From assembly GCA_014871385.1 (NCBI GenBank), contig CM026430.1:16612995-16676994 (forward strand): 64,000 nt of DNA, given 5' to 3'. The DNA comes from Ceratodon purpureus. Lineage: Eukaryota; Streptophyta; Bryopsida; Pseudoditrichales; Ditrichaceae. The translations under genes were made by a program, and so were the position numbers. The notes beneath the pieces are model-generated. The model was given only the letters and a program-made list of their open reading frames with translations, was not told where the DNA came from and made no database searches. This document shows, in pieces, positions 1-11,290 of the stretch (position 1 is its first letter; each line of letters opens with the position of its first letter).

Positions 1-653
1 CTCATGATTTGAAGAACGTTTTAAAGCTAGTTTATGATTCGGTTACCAACGAGTGGAAGACCTCAACCAGCCCACTCTGCATCACTTCAGGATCAAAGCT
101 TCTGGAGAGCCGTGTCTTATTTCGAGGGGTCTTATTTGGAGGTTATCTGTACACTTATCTACGGAAAGAGCATACACTGTGGAGATACAACCTTGTGAAG
201 GATACCTGGGAGAATCTGGATGTGCTCATCAGAGATGTTTTCTCTAGCGCTCGTCTTGTAGTCAGTGCCAATCGCTTGTTTTCGGTGGCATGGTCAAGGG
301 GTTCTGGATTACGATTTGATGATGGGGGACCTTGGTTGTTTCAGTTGAGTGAACTTAAAATCTCAGATATGACACGAGAGGTGCTCTTTGAAATGTCGGA
401 AGCAGATGTTAAGGAACGTTTTGAAACTGGGATTGAGAACCAATGGCACAAACTACCCTCGATAAGTGCGTTTAGCTTCGGCAACTCCATCTTGTTCATG
501 TCCGACTCCACTGGAGTCACGGCAGCTTTTGACGTGGTAACACGATCTTGGGATCGGAATTTCCCTCCTAATCCTCTAGAATACCTCCCTCACGAGGGTT
601 GTCTGTGGGTTGGGGAGCAAATGAACCTCCTTCTGCCGTGCACGCTCTGGTAG
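1..653 (+). CDS. F-box/kelch-type protein, 3' part only (copy A)
   Basis: Open from the window edge (codon frame begins at base 3) to a TAG at 651-653, giving about 216 C-terminal residues. The sequence is collinear with the C-terminal half of the two complete 387-residue F-box proteins at 28732-29895 and 37211-38374, including the shared block DSVTNEWKTSTSPLC and the end LLLPCTLW. The N-terminal F-box itself lies outside the window. A small in-frame insertion near residues 35-45 (a repeated RVLF/GVLFGG stretch) distinguishes this copy. No internal stop is visible, so it may be functional, but only the tail can be judged. Family knowledge: such proteins act as substrate receptors of SCF ubiquitin ligases. 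The substrate is unknown. The gene faces the broken SS4 fragment at 1295-2040 tail to tail, as in copies B and C. Confidence 0.8.
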   Translation, partial: HDLKNVLKLVYDSVTNEWKTSTSPLCITSGSKLLESRVLFRGVLFGGYLYTYLRKEHTLWRYNLVKDTWENLDVLIRDVFSSARLVVSANRLFSVAWSRGSGLRFDDGGPWLFQLSELKISDMTREVLFEMSEADVKERFETGIENQWHKLPSISAFSFGNSILFMSDSTGVTAAFDVVTRSWDRNFPPNPLEYLPHEGCLWVGEQMNLLLPCTLW

Positions 654-1294
654 GAATTCGAAGAGGATCAAGTTGAAGAGGATAGACTTTGAGCAGGCGA
701 GTTAACCAGGCAGTTGCTTTGTTTAGCTGGTTGGTTTACATTTTAGTGCGTTATGCCCAGATTTCAGCTGAATCTGACTTTGGAAGGGTTTTAGCGATGT
801 AACAATGTTACCAGTTCAAGTAAAGAAACCGAGACCCAAATTCCCAATGGTACTGGGAAAAAACTATTTGTTCAGATTAATTGCCATATAAGGCTCTAAG
901 CAAGTTGATAAAACCCATCTTCTCATTTGCGAACTGGAATTATTGTGCATACAATAATTTCCATCGTGAGTGAACCGAGCTGCAACGCCTCCGCCTTCAC
1001 TGAGCCATTCTGTCTTCAACGCATCTTTAAGTTGTTCAATACATTTGAGATTGTCATTTTTTCAAAGAGAAATGCTTGTAGACCAAAAAGAATCATATGA
1101 GCGATGTATGGATACGTGCGGAAAGTACTAAGAGCGGATGTCTTGTCAAGCTTCACTCTTCTAGCAGTTCAGTGATTTTGGATAGGCCAACACTTGCAAG
1201 CGTATTCATGTGTATATATCTTTATCATCTTTATTAAAAAATGTCCATTGAATTGACATACAATGTTCAGCTGGTGAGAACTTGAACCGGAGAA
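654..1294. other. Shared spacer between F-box and SS4 tails (copy A)
   Basis: No gene is seen. This spacer is the reverse complement counterpart of 28090-28731 and 36590-37210, with small indels. It should hold the overlapping or adjacent 3' UTRs of the convergent F-box and SS4-derived units. Confidence 0.7.
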
Positions 1295-2040
1295 TCAAAC
1301 CTTCACCTTCGAAAGCACTTGCTCATACAGATCCAGATATTGATCAGCTGAAGCATCCCAACTTAAGTCCATTTGCATGGCTCTTTTAACTAAATCTTGC
1401 CACCATTCAGGTCGTTGAGTATAATAATCCAGCGCCCGGTCCAAACCCCAGCTCAAACTCTGCACCAGCCAGCATACAGGATTAATCTTGTCAAGACCAT
1501 GCTACGCCGATCAAGAACTAGGTTATGTTATGAAAACGCCAACTCAGGAAAAATATTGAACCAATTCTCCTGGATCTTTCAACAATTGGTCGAACAAGGA
1601 CGCCCCTGCAGAACCTAAAGCATTCGGACTTCAGAGCCAAATATAATCATTCAACACTGCAACACCAAAATGTTATCCAGACTGAAAAATATTACCACAT
1701 GCCCTGGTAAACTTCAAAATTTCCATACGAACCGTACTCACCCCTTCATTCGCATCGTCAAACACAAACCCATTCTTTTGCTCCTCAGGATGCCTTTGAT
1801 CATCTACATCAAACACACTGCAGTAGGAGCACAACACCCAATATTCAGTCCCAGCAGCACTTGTCCTTCCAACTTCCAGCGACCGTTGCATCCTAGTACG
1901 AGGCTGAAGGCTAAACCAAAAAGAACACGAGTTAATCTCGCCCAGAAGCAACGCTACACAAGCTTGAACAATAATGTAATTAGGACAAACCTATCTGCGA
2001 GTCCACCAGTAATTAGCATCACCACGCTATTATTCCTACG
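1295..2040 (-). pseudogene. Starch synthase 4, 3'-terminal fragment (copy A)
   Basis: The minus strand carries counterparts of SS4 exon 19 (1459-1295, 165 bp, ending in TGA) and exon 18 (1817-1742, 76 bp), both with intact length and splice sites. Exon 17 (1991 to about 2040) is degraded: its end, coding TGGLAD before the donor, is kept, but its 5' half no longer matches and its acceptor is gone. Nothing upstream of exon 17 follows in this orientation. It lacks nearly all of the glycosyltransferase domain and cannot make a starch synthase. It could be transcribed from a flanking promoter. Confidence 0.85.
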
Positions 2041-2086
2041 TGAACACAATGATATTTTTATTTTTTTTAATTTAGGAATATATCTC

Positions 2087-2136
2087 CTGAAGGCCGATGA
2101 TCGCTGTATCACTTTCTAGATCGATGCAATGGACTG
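2087..2136 (+). repeat. Shard of SS4 intron 15 in opposite orientation
   Basis: About 50 bp beginning CCTGAAGGCCGATGA match SS4 intron 15 at 26529-26578 and the pseudogene intron at 35326-35375. They lie on the plus strand, opposite to the SS4 fragment beside them. The match is closer to copy C (shared GATCGATGCAATGG) than to copy B. This marks a rearrangement junction at about 2040-2087. Confidence 0.75.
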
Positions 2137-2992
2137 ATGGTGATTTCGGTACTCAAGTCTGAATCATGTTTTGTACTCAAAACGAGGTTGGGCGTGCACC
2201 AGGTTGTAAATCTGTTCACAGTTGCATTCTTATGGACTTGTTAAGGAATGAGTCAGGTGCTGCTGCATTGTATGTTCTGCTGTTGAACTTGATACCAATA
2301 AACTAACGGGCCTTTATTGTAAAGGTGAGATAACTACAAATCTTTGATTGTTTAATGTGATATTTATTATATGGGTTGTTTATCGTATGGATGTAACAAA
2401 GGATGATTCACGTAATGTGTATTATATTCGTAATGAATACGACTGTTTGATTAAGTTTCAATTTCAAAGGATATCAACAAAATTACCTACCATGGCTGGA
2501 CTTTTGCAGCCCCCTCTTCTCTGTAAAATAAATTACGAAAAATTGAGAAGGATATAAAAGCTGCATTGTTTCGGGGACCTTCGACATTGCAAAAGGTTGA
2601 ACTTGAAGACATGAGGTGTGCTAACTGAAAGATATGACATGCTCCAAGCGGCGCCCACCATGCATGCGAAAGTAGATATTCATGATCTGAACAAGGATCA
2701 AAATTTCGATCAAAATTTTGACGGTTGTGTCGTCACTGGAGATGGATTTCAGGCATTCTCCTAAGCTATACTATACCTGTATACTAAGAAACCCGGTTTA
2801 ATAATCCATCTCTTCTATGTCTCTCCAGCCCTGCATAAATATATCTTGACTGTGTGCTAACACAGTTCCAAAAATCTACAAAAGCTATGTACTTGACTAT
2901 GGTCTTGGCAGGATGTTTCAACACTCGTCTCACAAAAAAGACCGTCATCCTGTTATAGTACATGAAAACGACGAGGTTTGAAAGTGTGACAT
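2137..2992. other. Intergenic region with the RECQL5 3' UTR
   Basis: No coding sequence is recognised. The RECQL5 stop is at 2993-2995 on the minus strand, so its 3' UTR lies in the right part of this stretch. The left part, after the SS4 intron shard, matches nothing else I could find in the window. Confidence 0.5.
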
Positions 2993-5900
2993 TTATGGAC
3001 TAGTTACTCTTTTCTTGGCACGCAATTCAAGTATCTGACTAGTTGCCGCTTCTCTAACAGCATTAAAGCATGTCTTTGAGTATCGCCCCCTGCTCAAGCA
3101 ACGAAGGAGATAATTAGAAACTAGATATGTCACGAACACACTTATTAGTTTTTCAGTCAAGTCCATTACAAGTCCTTTAATAGTGTACAGAACTTTGAAT
3201 ACAGCAATCCTTTAACTCCTATATGAAGAGAAGTCACCCGAGAGTCACCATAGCGAAGTAGAGTTTTAATAGGATAATCTATAGTTGGAATGTTAACATC
3301 ACTCACTTTTGTAACAAGACCTGTGGCAATGGAATTGAAAGCATACCAAAAATGGTTCTTGCACCATGCTGCATAAGGGTATGCTGGGCTCCAGAGTCCA
3401 TGAAATATACGGGCAACCGCTCTCCCAGTAAAACTCGTATTCTCGTGGGTTTTCAAAAAGACCTGCGTAAATGGGGAATTAATTTTTTTGAATTTTAACC
3501 ATAGCACCATATTCGACATATAGCAGGAATCAAGTCCGATAACACAGCCACAAAGGTCATCAAGCAGAAAGCATTTGGCCTAAATTTACAGTTATGGTGT
3601 GGGATTTGCTAGAAAGAATACCTTGATGTCTGCCCTCAAGAAAGAGCTGCAATGACCAAAGTAATGCGTTAGTGCTCTGAAGTGCCATATAGAGGTATCA
3701 TAACCTAAAAAAATTGAAGTGAAGAACGATTTGCTGTGGATCTGGAACAGAGACTCTACCTTGTGGACTCCACAATGCTAGGCACACTTTGGGTACTTAA
3801 GTTAACTTCACATCTGCTAAAGTATGAGCTGATGTTATTTTGCAGAGATAACTGTTGGCCTGTACACTCGGAATCAGTGCTCTTCTCTTCGCCACGATAA
3901 GCTGCGGCCGCTGCTGCTGCAGTATACATCGCATCAAGCTTTGCCACCTAGCAAAAATAAGTTCACGAGAGTGAGACGGCTTTCGCAGCCTTCAAAGTGG
4001 TTGCGATCTTGAGATAGCAGAATTCAGCAACTTGAGAGTCGCGCGCACATGAATAGAATCAGTTTCGATACCATGCTAATTATCCTAAAACAAGGAAGTC
4101 ATGATTCGTCAGGTCACATTTGATCACACTCACCTTGCATTTTTCCACCTCGGATAACCGTGCCGTAATCGAAGTTGTTAGTGCACATATGTCATCTGGT
4201 ACTTCCAAAACTGAGAAACAAAATGCAAGATCCTGAAGCTCGTATGAAATCTCTCCTGCACTCTGTTGGTTCAGAAACGTGTCAGACAGGCCCGACTTAA
4301 ATTCGACGGTCTTGAAACTTTAAATATGACTCCAATAAGGAGGTAGAATTACCATGGCACATACGTATCATTTCATCTAACTACTTGGAGGCTGAAGAAA
4401 AACTCCTACAAGCAAACCAAAAACCAATCGTGACATAAAATTTACGATGAGAAGATTGTCATCAGTGTACGGTACCTGTAACCGCTGAAGCTCTTGCTGA
4501 ACCTGAAACAATGAGAGACCAGCCTCGTTTGCAATAGCAGGAACCTGAAAGGTGTAGTGACCGTGCTTAGGCTGACATCTGCTTAGAAAAAACAGCAATT
4601 ATGTGTCATTTCCAGTTCGGTGATCATGACAGATCTTAAAGCCCAGATCAGCTGTAGAAAAATGAGGCTCACATTCCGGTGCGAAAGAAAAGAGGGTAAC
4701 AACACGATCGCAAACTAGAACTATAATCTGCACAACAACTTTATACATGAATGACTACGACAACTTCAGCAAATAGATAAGCTAGATTCAGGCCACAAAT
4801 TGAAGGGGAAAAATGTAGGGAGGACAAACTAACCGTTGAACGATAGTCGCCACCAAAGCACTATGCTTTGCAAGAAGAGTAGCAGAAGTCTGAAACACAC
4901 GAGACTCTTCGGGTCAGTATGGGTCTGACTCAGGATTAAAGACAAATGATAAAATACTTACTCGTGAAGAGTACAGGAACCGATAGAACACTCACTCTGT
5001 AAAACGACAAGTTGCATGTTGCTTTGAGCTTGGAATGCACGTGTACATACTGCACGTCCCCAACTTCCATGAACGACAAGAGCGTAGCCATGACCTGTCA
5101 ACTCCACGTTTTAGTTGCATTCAAATACCAAGGAAAAATCGCAGAAACATGTGTGGCTGCTTCATGGAACTCGTTCAAAACATAGACAGCGGGTTTGAAG
5201 CTATGCTGTTACCTCTTCTTTAAGATCCAACTCGTTGGCCGTCTGTTCAACATTTATCGAGGACATAGTCTTTGAAGCATCCGGTGGACTCTGAAATACC
5301 CGACAGAGAAACTTGTTTACAGCAAAAGTGTCGGCACCGTCACTGCAGCAGGTTCAACATGTCATTGGAATTTAGTTTCAGAAGATATTCAAGTGTGAGC
5401 TACCCCTAACGAGGATCAGTCCAGCATACAACAGTGACATGCAGATAACGAAAATCACTTCAAACATGCGAAGACCTAATTCCAACAGAGGTGCAAGACC
5501 AGCAACTGACAAGCCAGACGCAGTACCCCACCTGTGCGCAAGACTACGAAGTTTCAAATAGTCTGTGTCATCCAGGAAGAGGTGACAGAAAGCAGGTTTG
5601 CCGTCACGACCGGCACGCCCAGTTTCCTGCACAGCAACAAGCCGACGACGGTGAGTAAAATTACCATGAAAAGAAATGCGTGTTTTGGCAAACGTATGCA
5701 CCTGAGGAGGTGAAGCAGGCTACCTGAACATAATGCTCCAGACTTCTCGGCATGTTGTAGTGAATCACCTGCACAACAGACAGGTTTCAGAATTAGTGCT
5801 AAATCGTCTCACACGTCACAGGTGAACAATGCTCATGCCCTATGATCACCTGCTGTCCTCCGGTTAATTTAAGTATTGCCCATGAATTACAATATCAACC

Positions 5901-8900
5901 ATCCCACTAAGAATCAAATTTTGAATATTATAAGCCTATAATTTGCAACAGGTTACAATACCATGAAAAATATTTAACTAGAGTTCTCAGTTCAGATAAT
6001 TCATGATAATTTACTTACCGAACCGATGTCACTCTTATCTAAACCCATTCCAAAGGCGACTGTGGCAACCACCTGCAGAGCAATAAGGTAGAGTTCAAAT
6101 AGTGTTTGATGGAAGCTCTCAATAAAATCCAAGACAAGTACCCTTAGCCCAGCTTTGAGGCATCTGTACGAAGGTTGTACAAGGTACACAACGAAAATCC
6201 TCGCAAACAGCATTACAAGTCCAGGAACGAGAATAATCTGCTTCCAGCACTTAGACGTTCTCGTTTAAGGTTCAGGAAGAGCTAACTTACCACACGCAGT
6301 TTATTACTGCAGAAGAGCTGGTACACACGGGCTCGTTCAGAGGACGGCCTACCACTATGGTAGCTCTGCAGCCAGAATAGATGGGTGTGATTGTAAGAAA
6401 ACAATAAATATCTTCGCACAAAGAGCATTCTATAATTGGACTTTCTGAAAAGTAATAAAAACTAAGCATTTCACTCTTGCCAAGACAACATGATTGGGAA
6501 GTCGGGCATACCTTAGCGGCAATCTTGTTCTCCTCAAGGTACTTGCTTATATCATCGGCTTCAGCCTGCACTACCAAGGATGTTGTGAGATAACAGAGAG
6601 CAGTTAAACCAGAAATGAGTCCTCTACTAAGAATCATCTCAGAATAAAAAAATCCAACTCCTATTGTTAGCATTGAATAGCTCTCATTACCTGATATGTA
6701 CAGTAGATGATGATGCTCTTGACGTCAGAAAATGGACTTGACTTAAGTAACGCGAGTAGATCTTTCCGTCTGTGAACAGGAACAAATAAGGTGCGAAAGT
6801 CAATACCAGTATTCTTTCCAACTTCGAATCATTGAAAAAGTTGCTAATCGATTGTGCTTGTAATCTAACTTGCCTGTGTGAAGGCCGTGACACAGATAGA
6901 TGAAGATTTTGGCGAACGTGCACAGCTTGTACTATTCCTGATAATGGAATAGAGAGGGCTTTAGTAATGGAACACTCAGTCTCTTTGGTTGCAGTTGCAG
7001 TCAAAGCTAGAACGCACGGAACGCGCAGGCGCTGCTTCAATATGCTGCCAAGCCTGTAATACGAAGGTCGAAAGTTGTGTGACCTGGAAAAGTGAAGCAA
7101 GGATCAGTCCTACTGAAAATGTAGCATTACCAACGACGAAAGCAGGAGAGCCAAATTCTGACTAAGACTGCTGACGAACATCGAGATCTCAAATACAAAT
7201 CTCGGGTTACAAATGTTCTGCGTGCAAATGTGAAATGAGAACAATTACCATTCTGATAGACAGTGAGCCTCATCAACCACTGCCAAAGAAATTTCGGGGA
7301 GGGCATCCAAAGCTGACAGAAAACTTTCACTGAACAGGCGCTCTGGGGAGATAAAGAGGACCTTCAATGCAATAGAACATGAAACATCGTTAGTCTAAGA
7401 AACATACACGAGAGGATCAAGGAGGGACTAATACAGACTTACAGTAAAAAAATACAAAACTTGATCAACGTACAAAATTTCACCAGAATTCGAACTCCCA
7501 AGGACAATGGACAGTATCAGCTATGCAGATAGCTGACAGGAAAAATCAGGAAACAAACCTTGATTTGACCTGAAATGAGTCTACTCATTACTTCAGTGCT
7601 CTCACTCGTTGTCTGCAATAAGCACAAACAAATTATTATCTCTTTAGTATCCTTACTCCATTTTAGAGATGCTGGAAATGATTAGTATTCCAAGACTGCA
7701 GCGCTGAGGCAAGGAATACATCTCTGCTAGAATCATCTATTGCAAGAGGCAATGGCTTTTATAAATACAGTATACAAGCCATTTACTGATAATTTCAAAA
7801 CCATCCAGATCCAGCTTGGTACCTGAGAACTGTTGATAAGACCTCCAGGAAGCAATGGAGGAAGGTGTTGAAGCTGGTCCGCCATCAAGGCCACCAACGG
7901 ACTAATCACCAATGTCAGTCCAGGTAGAACATATGCTGGAAGCTGCATATGAAGAGGTTTGTATACAATGAGTGCCACAATATTTTCAAACACAAAGACC
8001 AAAAAGAAAAGACGAGAAGAAAAAGGATGGAGCAAGCACCAGAATCGTACAAGTTAAACACCCCAGTGCACGAATCAATTGCAAATTATCAGAAACCTCA
8101 CTAGAATCTAGAATGGCCGAATAAGGCAGAAGCACAAACCTGATAGCTTAGAGATTTCCCTGCACCTGTGGGAAGCACCAGCAAAGTGGACTGCAATGCC
8201 AGCACGCGTTGGATAGCTGCCAGTTGACCAGTTCGGAAGGATTTGTAACCAAACACAGGCTCCAATACATCCAGCAAATTATCTTCGGTGGGATCATGAC
8301 GAGCTTTGGTAACGGCTTCCTTCAACCTCTCAAGCTCCTCCGGAGTCTTCTCCACAGCTGCTGGGCTAGGTGTATCTGGCGTGGAATCCTTGGCAACATT
8401 CTTGTCAAACCAACCTTCGTCTACCCACAACGACCGTCCGGAAGTTGACGGGCCTTCGGCATCCAATCCGGCTTGGTTCTTCTTCGTAGCTTTCCGTTTG
8501 CTAGGTCCAACGGTGGTATCCACATTGTCATCACCATCAACCATACCCTGACCACCCAGATCGCCATCTTCCTCTGATGTCTTTTTATACTTCTTGAACG
8601 ACTTCCGACGACCATATACACTCGGCCGCTTTGTTCTTGACCCATTGATGAATTTTCGACGGCCTCCTTTCCCATTAATGTTCAGTTTCACAAAGTTATC
8701 CCTCTCTCCGGGTCTGAGCTGGGTCGGTCTTTTGGCAGGCTGCACTCAGGAGGAAGATAAATTGTTCAATATCCTAGCACATGAGTCATTTTGGGACAAC
8801 ACATCAACCAACGAAACTTGCACTAGCAATTAGCCACTCGGAATGTGTGGGACCAGAAATTCCCAGCAGAAATGCATCTAAAGAATCGATTTCCTGCAAT

Positions 8901-10140
8901 TATGAACTCAACTCACCTGTAAGCTGGCACCTGAGCTACGATTAGCTGGAGTCTTTTTCTTCAAAGCTTTCGGGTGCGACCAAGAACTCTCTTCCTGAGC
9001 TTCTGAGGACACCTTGCGCTTCACTGGTGCTCTTTTCCGGGGAGGTTTCTCACCATCGCCAGCGGTCTCCGATAACAACTGCCCTTCCTCATGCGACTGC
9101 GAAGGTAATTCCGATTGCTTCTCTACATGACTGGGAACCACTTCTGCATCATCGCAAGCAGATTTGGACTTGCGAGTGGTCTTTGCTCTGGAGACCTTCT
9201 TATTCTTTGATTCGGGGATGTCTTCGTTCAACAACTGAGCTGGTTCATAAGTTGGGTCTTCGTCACGAACACTAGAGGCACCTCTGTTTCTCGAAGACCG
9301 TCTCACCGGCAGTGGCACAGTCGGCCCACTGTCCTCTTCAACAGACAATTGCGTGCGTCCACGAGATGTTCCAGACAGGGCAGCCTTTGGGGCGGAATTT
9401 AGCACGGCTACTGGTTCCAGAACAACTTTTGGTCTCTCTACATCGGCAGAGATTGCCTTCTCCACACTCTTGGGATGCGAAAAACTCTTCCGTAGCGGGA
9501 CTCGCGACTCAAGTAGAGGCTGCGAATCTGTGAAGCTGGGTGGATCGATTGTCTCACTAACATCACTTCTGTTACTCTTTCCGAACAAACTGGAACGCCC
9601 TGCACTAGCAAAGGAACCTGCACTCACAGCATTCAACCTCAAATCGTCCGACACTTCGCTAGCCCTACCATGTCGCTGCACTTTGATAGTCAACCCCAGA
9701 GGTAACCCACCCATGGGCGACACAAGCTCCGGCAACTTGCTCACACTCTCCCTTCTCACTCCATTCGCCTGCACATTCAGGGGCTTCAGCGGCTCCTGTA
9801 ACGCACCACCCTCCGCCTCTCTCCCAAACAAGCTCCTCTGCAAACTCGGGGCTGCACCCTCGCTCCCCAGACGGCCGGGACCCAGATTACACTCGCTCCA
9901 CGACCTCGAAACAGCCCTGCTTCCACCAACTCCACGCCGCAGGAAGCTCCCAGCCTCCGAGCGCTCCTGCCCTGTCCTCACCTTCTTACAGACCTGCTCA
10001 ATGTGGTCATCACCACGCAACCCCTCGACCAACACTCGCTTCCCGGGACGACAACTCCGCAGCTGCGTCTTCAAATTCTCCTTCTCGGCTCCTACTCCTC
10101 CATAAGCCACTCCTCCGCTCCCTTCCATTGCTCCTCCCAT
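2993..10140 (-). CDS. RECQL5: RecQ-family DNA helicase, plant RECQL5 type
   Basis: ATP-dependent 3'-5' DNA helicase for recombination and repair, acting in the nucleus (family knowledge). My model has 21 exons totalling 1,221 residues: 10140-8917, 8739-8140, 7942-7823, 7612-7559, 7361-7249, 7083-6874, 6769-6691, 6565-6512, 6365-6291, 6072-6019, 5768-5724, 5626-5532, 5342-5213, 5094-4996, 4889-4834, 4578-4476, 4262-4134, 3947-3760, 3646-3622, 3462-3347, 3089-2993. All phases join. Residues 1 to about 560 are a basic, Ser/Pro-rich, apparently disordered extension. Walker A TGAGKS is at 599-604, DEAH at 696-699, the VAFGMGLDK motif in exon 10, and motif VI TGRAGRDGK from 878. The C-terminal exons also follow plant RECQL5 (KNHFWGRY near the end). 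Oddities: a GC-AG intron after exon 6, a 25-bp exon 19, and a seven-alanine run in exon 18. No HRDC domain was recognised. The start is the first ATG of the long first exon; the exact N-terminus is the least certain part. Confidence 0.93.
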
Positions 10141-11290
10141 TCAATCTCAGTCCAAATCACGACCTCCCCATCCACCAAAGCTGCAAAAACAAATGACGGC
10201 ACATCTTGAGCCAAGCTCCACCCTGAAACTTGCACATGACTCTGCTCGAATTTGAGCCAGCTTTGATGCTGAGCATCTAAATGACATGACAAATCTAAAC
10301 CTCCCCTCGCACCACAAAATGCATACATATCCCTCACATGTGGAAACCTGGAGGCCGCACCCTAGAATTGATCAAGTTTTCTGCAGATTCCAGACGGCTA
10401 CGCTAGAAATGGAGGCAGGACTGATCTCAAGTGCACAGCGGGCATGTGAGATCGATCACAAACCCTCCACTCACCACAAAATCAGCAAACTCCTCACAAA
10501 CAAGGAAAGGAGAAACCACCTCGACGCCGGCGCCTAGGAGGTCCAAACTGTGACCAAATCTCTTCACGCTCGGCACACGGAACTGCTCAAATCTGAAGCA
10601 GGATCGATTGTGAGCGCGCAGCCGATGCGAGACACCGATCCCGACGAAATCACGACCTCCTCATTCACCACAACCGCGCAACACTAACACTGAACGCCTT
10701 GTGGTCGTTCCAACTCTACACTTGATCAAATTCTCTCCAATTTTTCTCTCAAACCTGAGATCCGATTCATTCAGAGACGCTCCTGGATCGATCCTAAGTG
10801 AAACCTCGAGCTTCTTCACTCACTGCAAAGTGGTGAAAAAACTCTTCGCAAGCAAGCTTCTCTCGTCTCCGACGTTGTGTTCTTCGCGCAGTTCGCAGCG
10901 TGAGCGACGAGGTATCAGGCGGATATCATTAGGGTGTCTGGAGTAGTATCGAGTAGGTATCAAGACAGGTATTACAGGTTTTCAACGGAGTACAAGACTG
11001 CACTTCGCACCAGGAAGCCAGGTATGAACATGGTACTGGCTAGATGTTAGAGTAGTATCACCTAAGTAGACCACCTGGATATCGAGTGGATTTTCTGCTG
11101 CTGGCGTTTGAGTCGAAATTGGCGGGAGGTGGGGAGTGGCGGGAACGGGGCGGGCTGTACCGTTCGCGGGTGATGACGCGGATTTGGCGGGGGATTGGTG
11201 GCGTGTGATGTGGCAGTGGTGCCCACCGTTGGAACGGGAATTTTCTCGCTACTCTCGTGTTGGATGCCCTAAAACCGTCCGTCAACCTAC
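10141..11290. other. RECQL5 upstream region and promoter
   Basis: This lies 5' of the RECQL5 start codon. It is C- and A-rich on the plus strand at first, then turns into a GC-rich stretch near 11100-11290. No convincing gene is present; short ORFs here have no family resemblance. The 5' UTR and promoter of the minus-strand helicase must lie here, but no TATA box could be fixed. Confidence 0.5.

Larger units (their letters stand above)
1..2040 (-). repeat. Duplicated SS4-3'/F-box module, inverted copy A
   Basis: On the minus strand this block reads SS4 exons 17-19, spacer, then F-box tail, in the same order as copy B (about 27.0-29.4 kb) and copy C (about 35.8-37.9 kb) on the plus strand. 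Identity is high in coding and noncoding parts alike, pointing to a recent segmental duplication followed by inversion. Homology continues to the left window edge, so the true end is not seen. Confidence 0.85.

Noticed and set aside
9353-10105. 250-codon plus-strand ORF
   Set aside because: It is the exact antisense of RECQL5 exon 1, which has a family-supported frame on the other strand. The Ser/Pro composition is a mirror effect.
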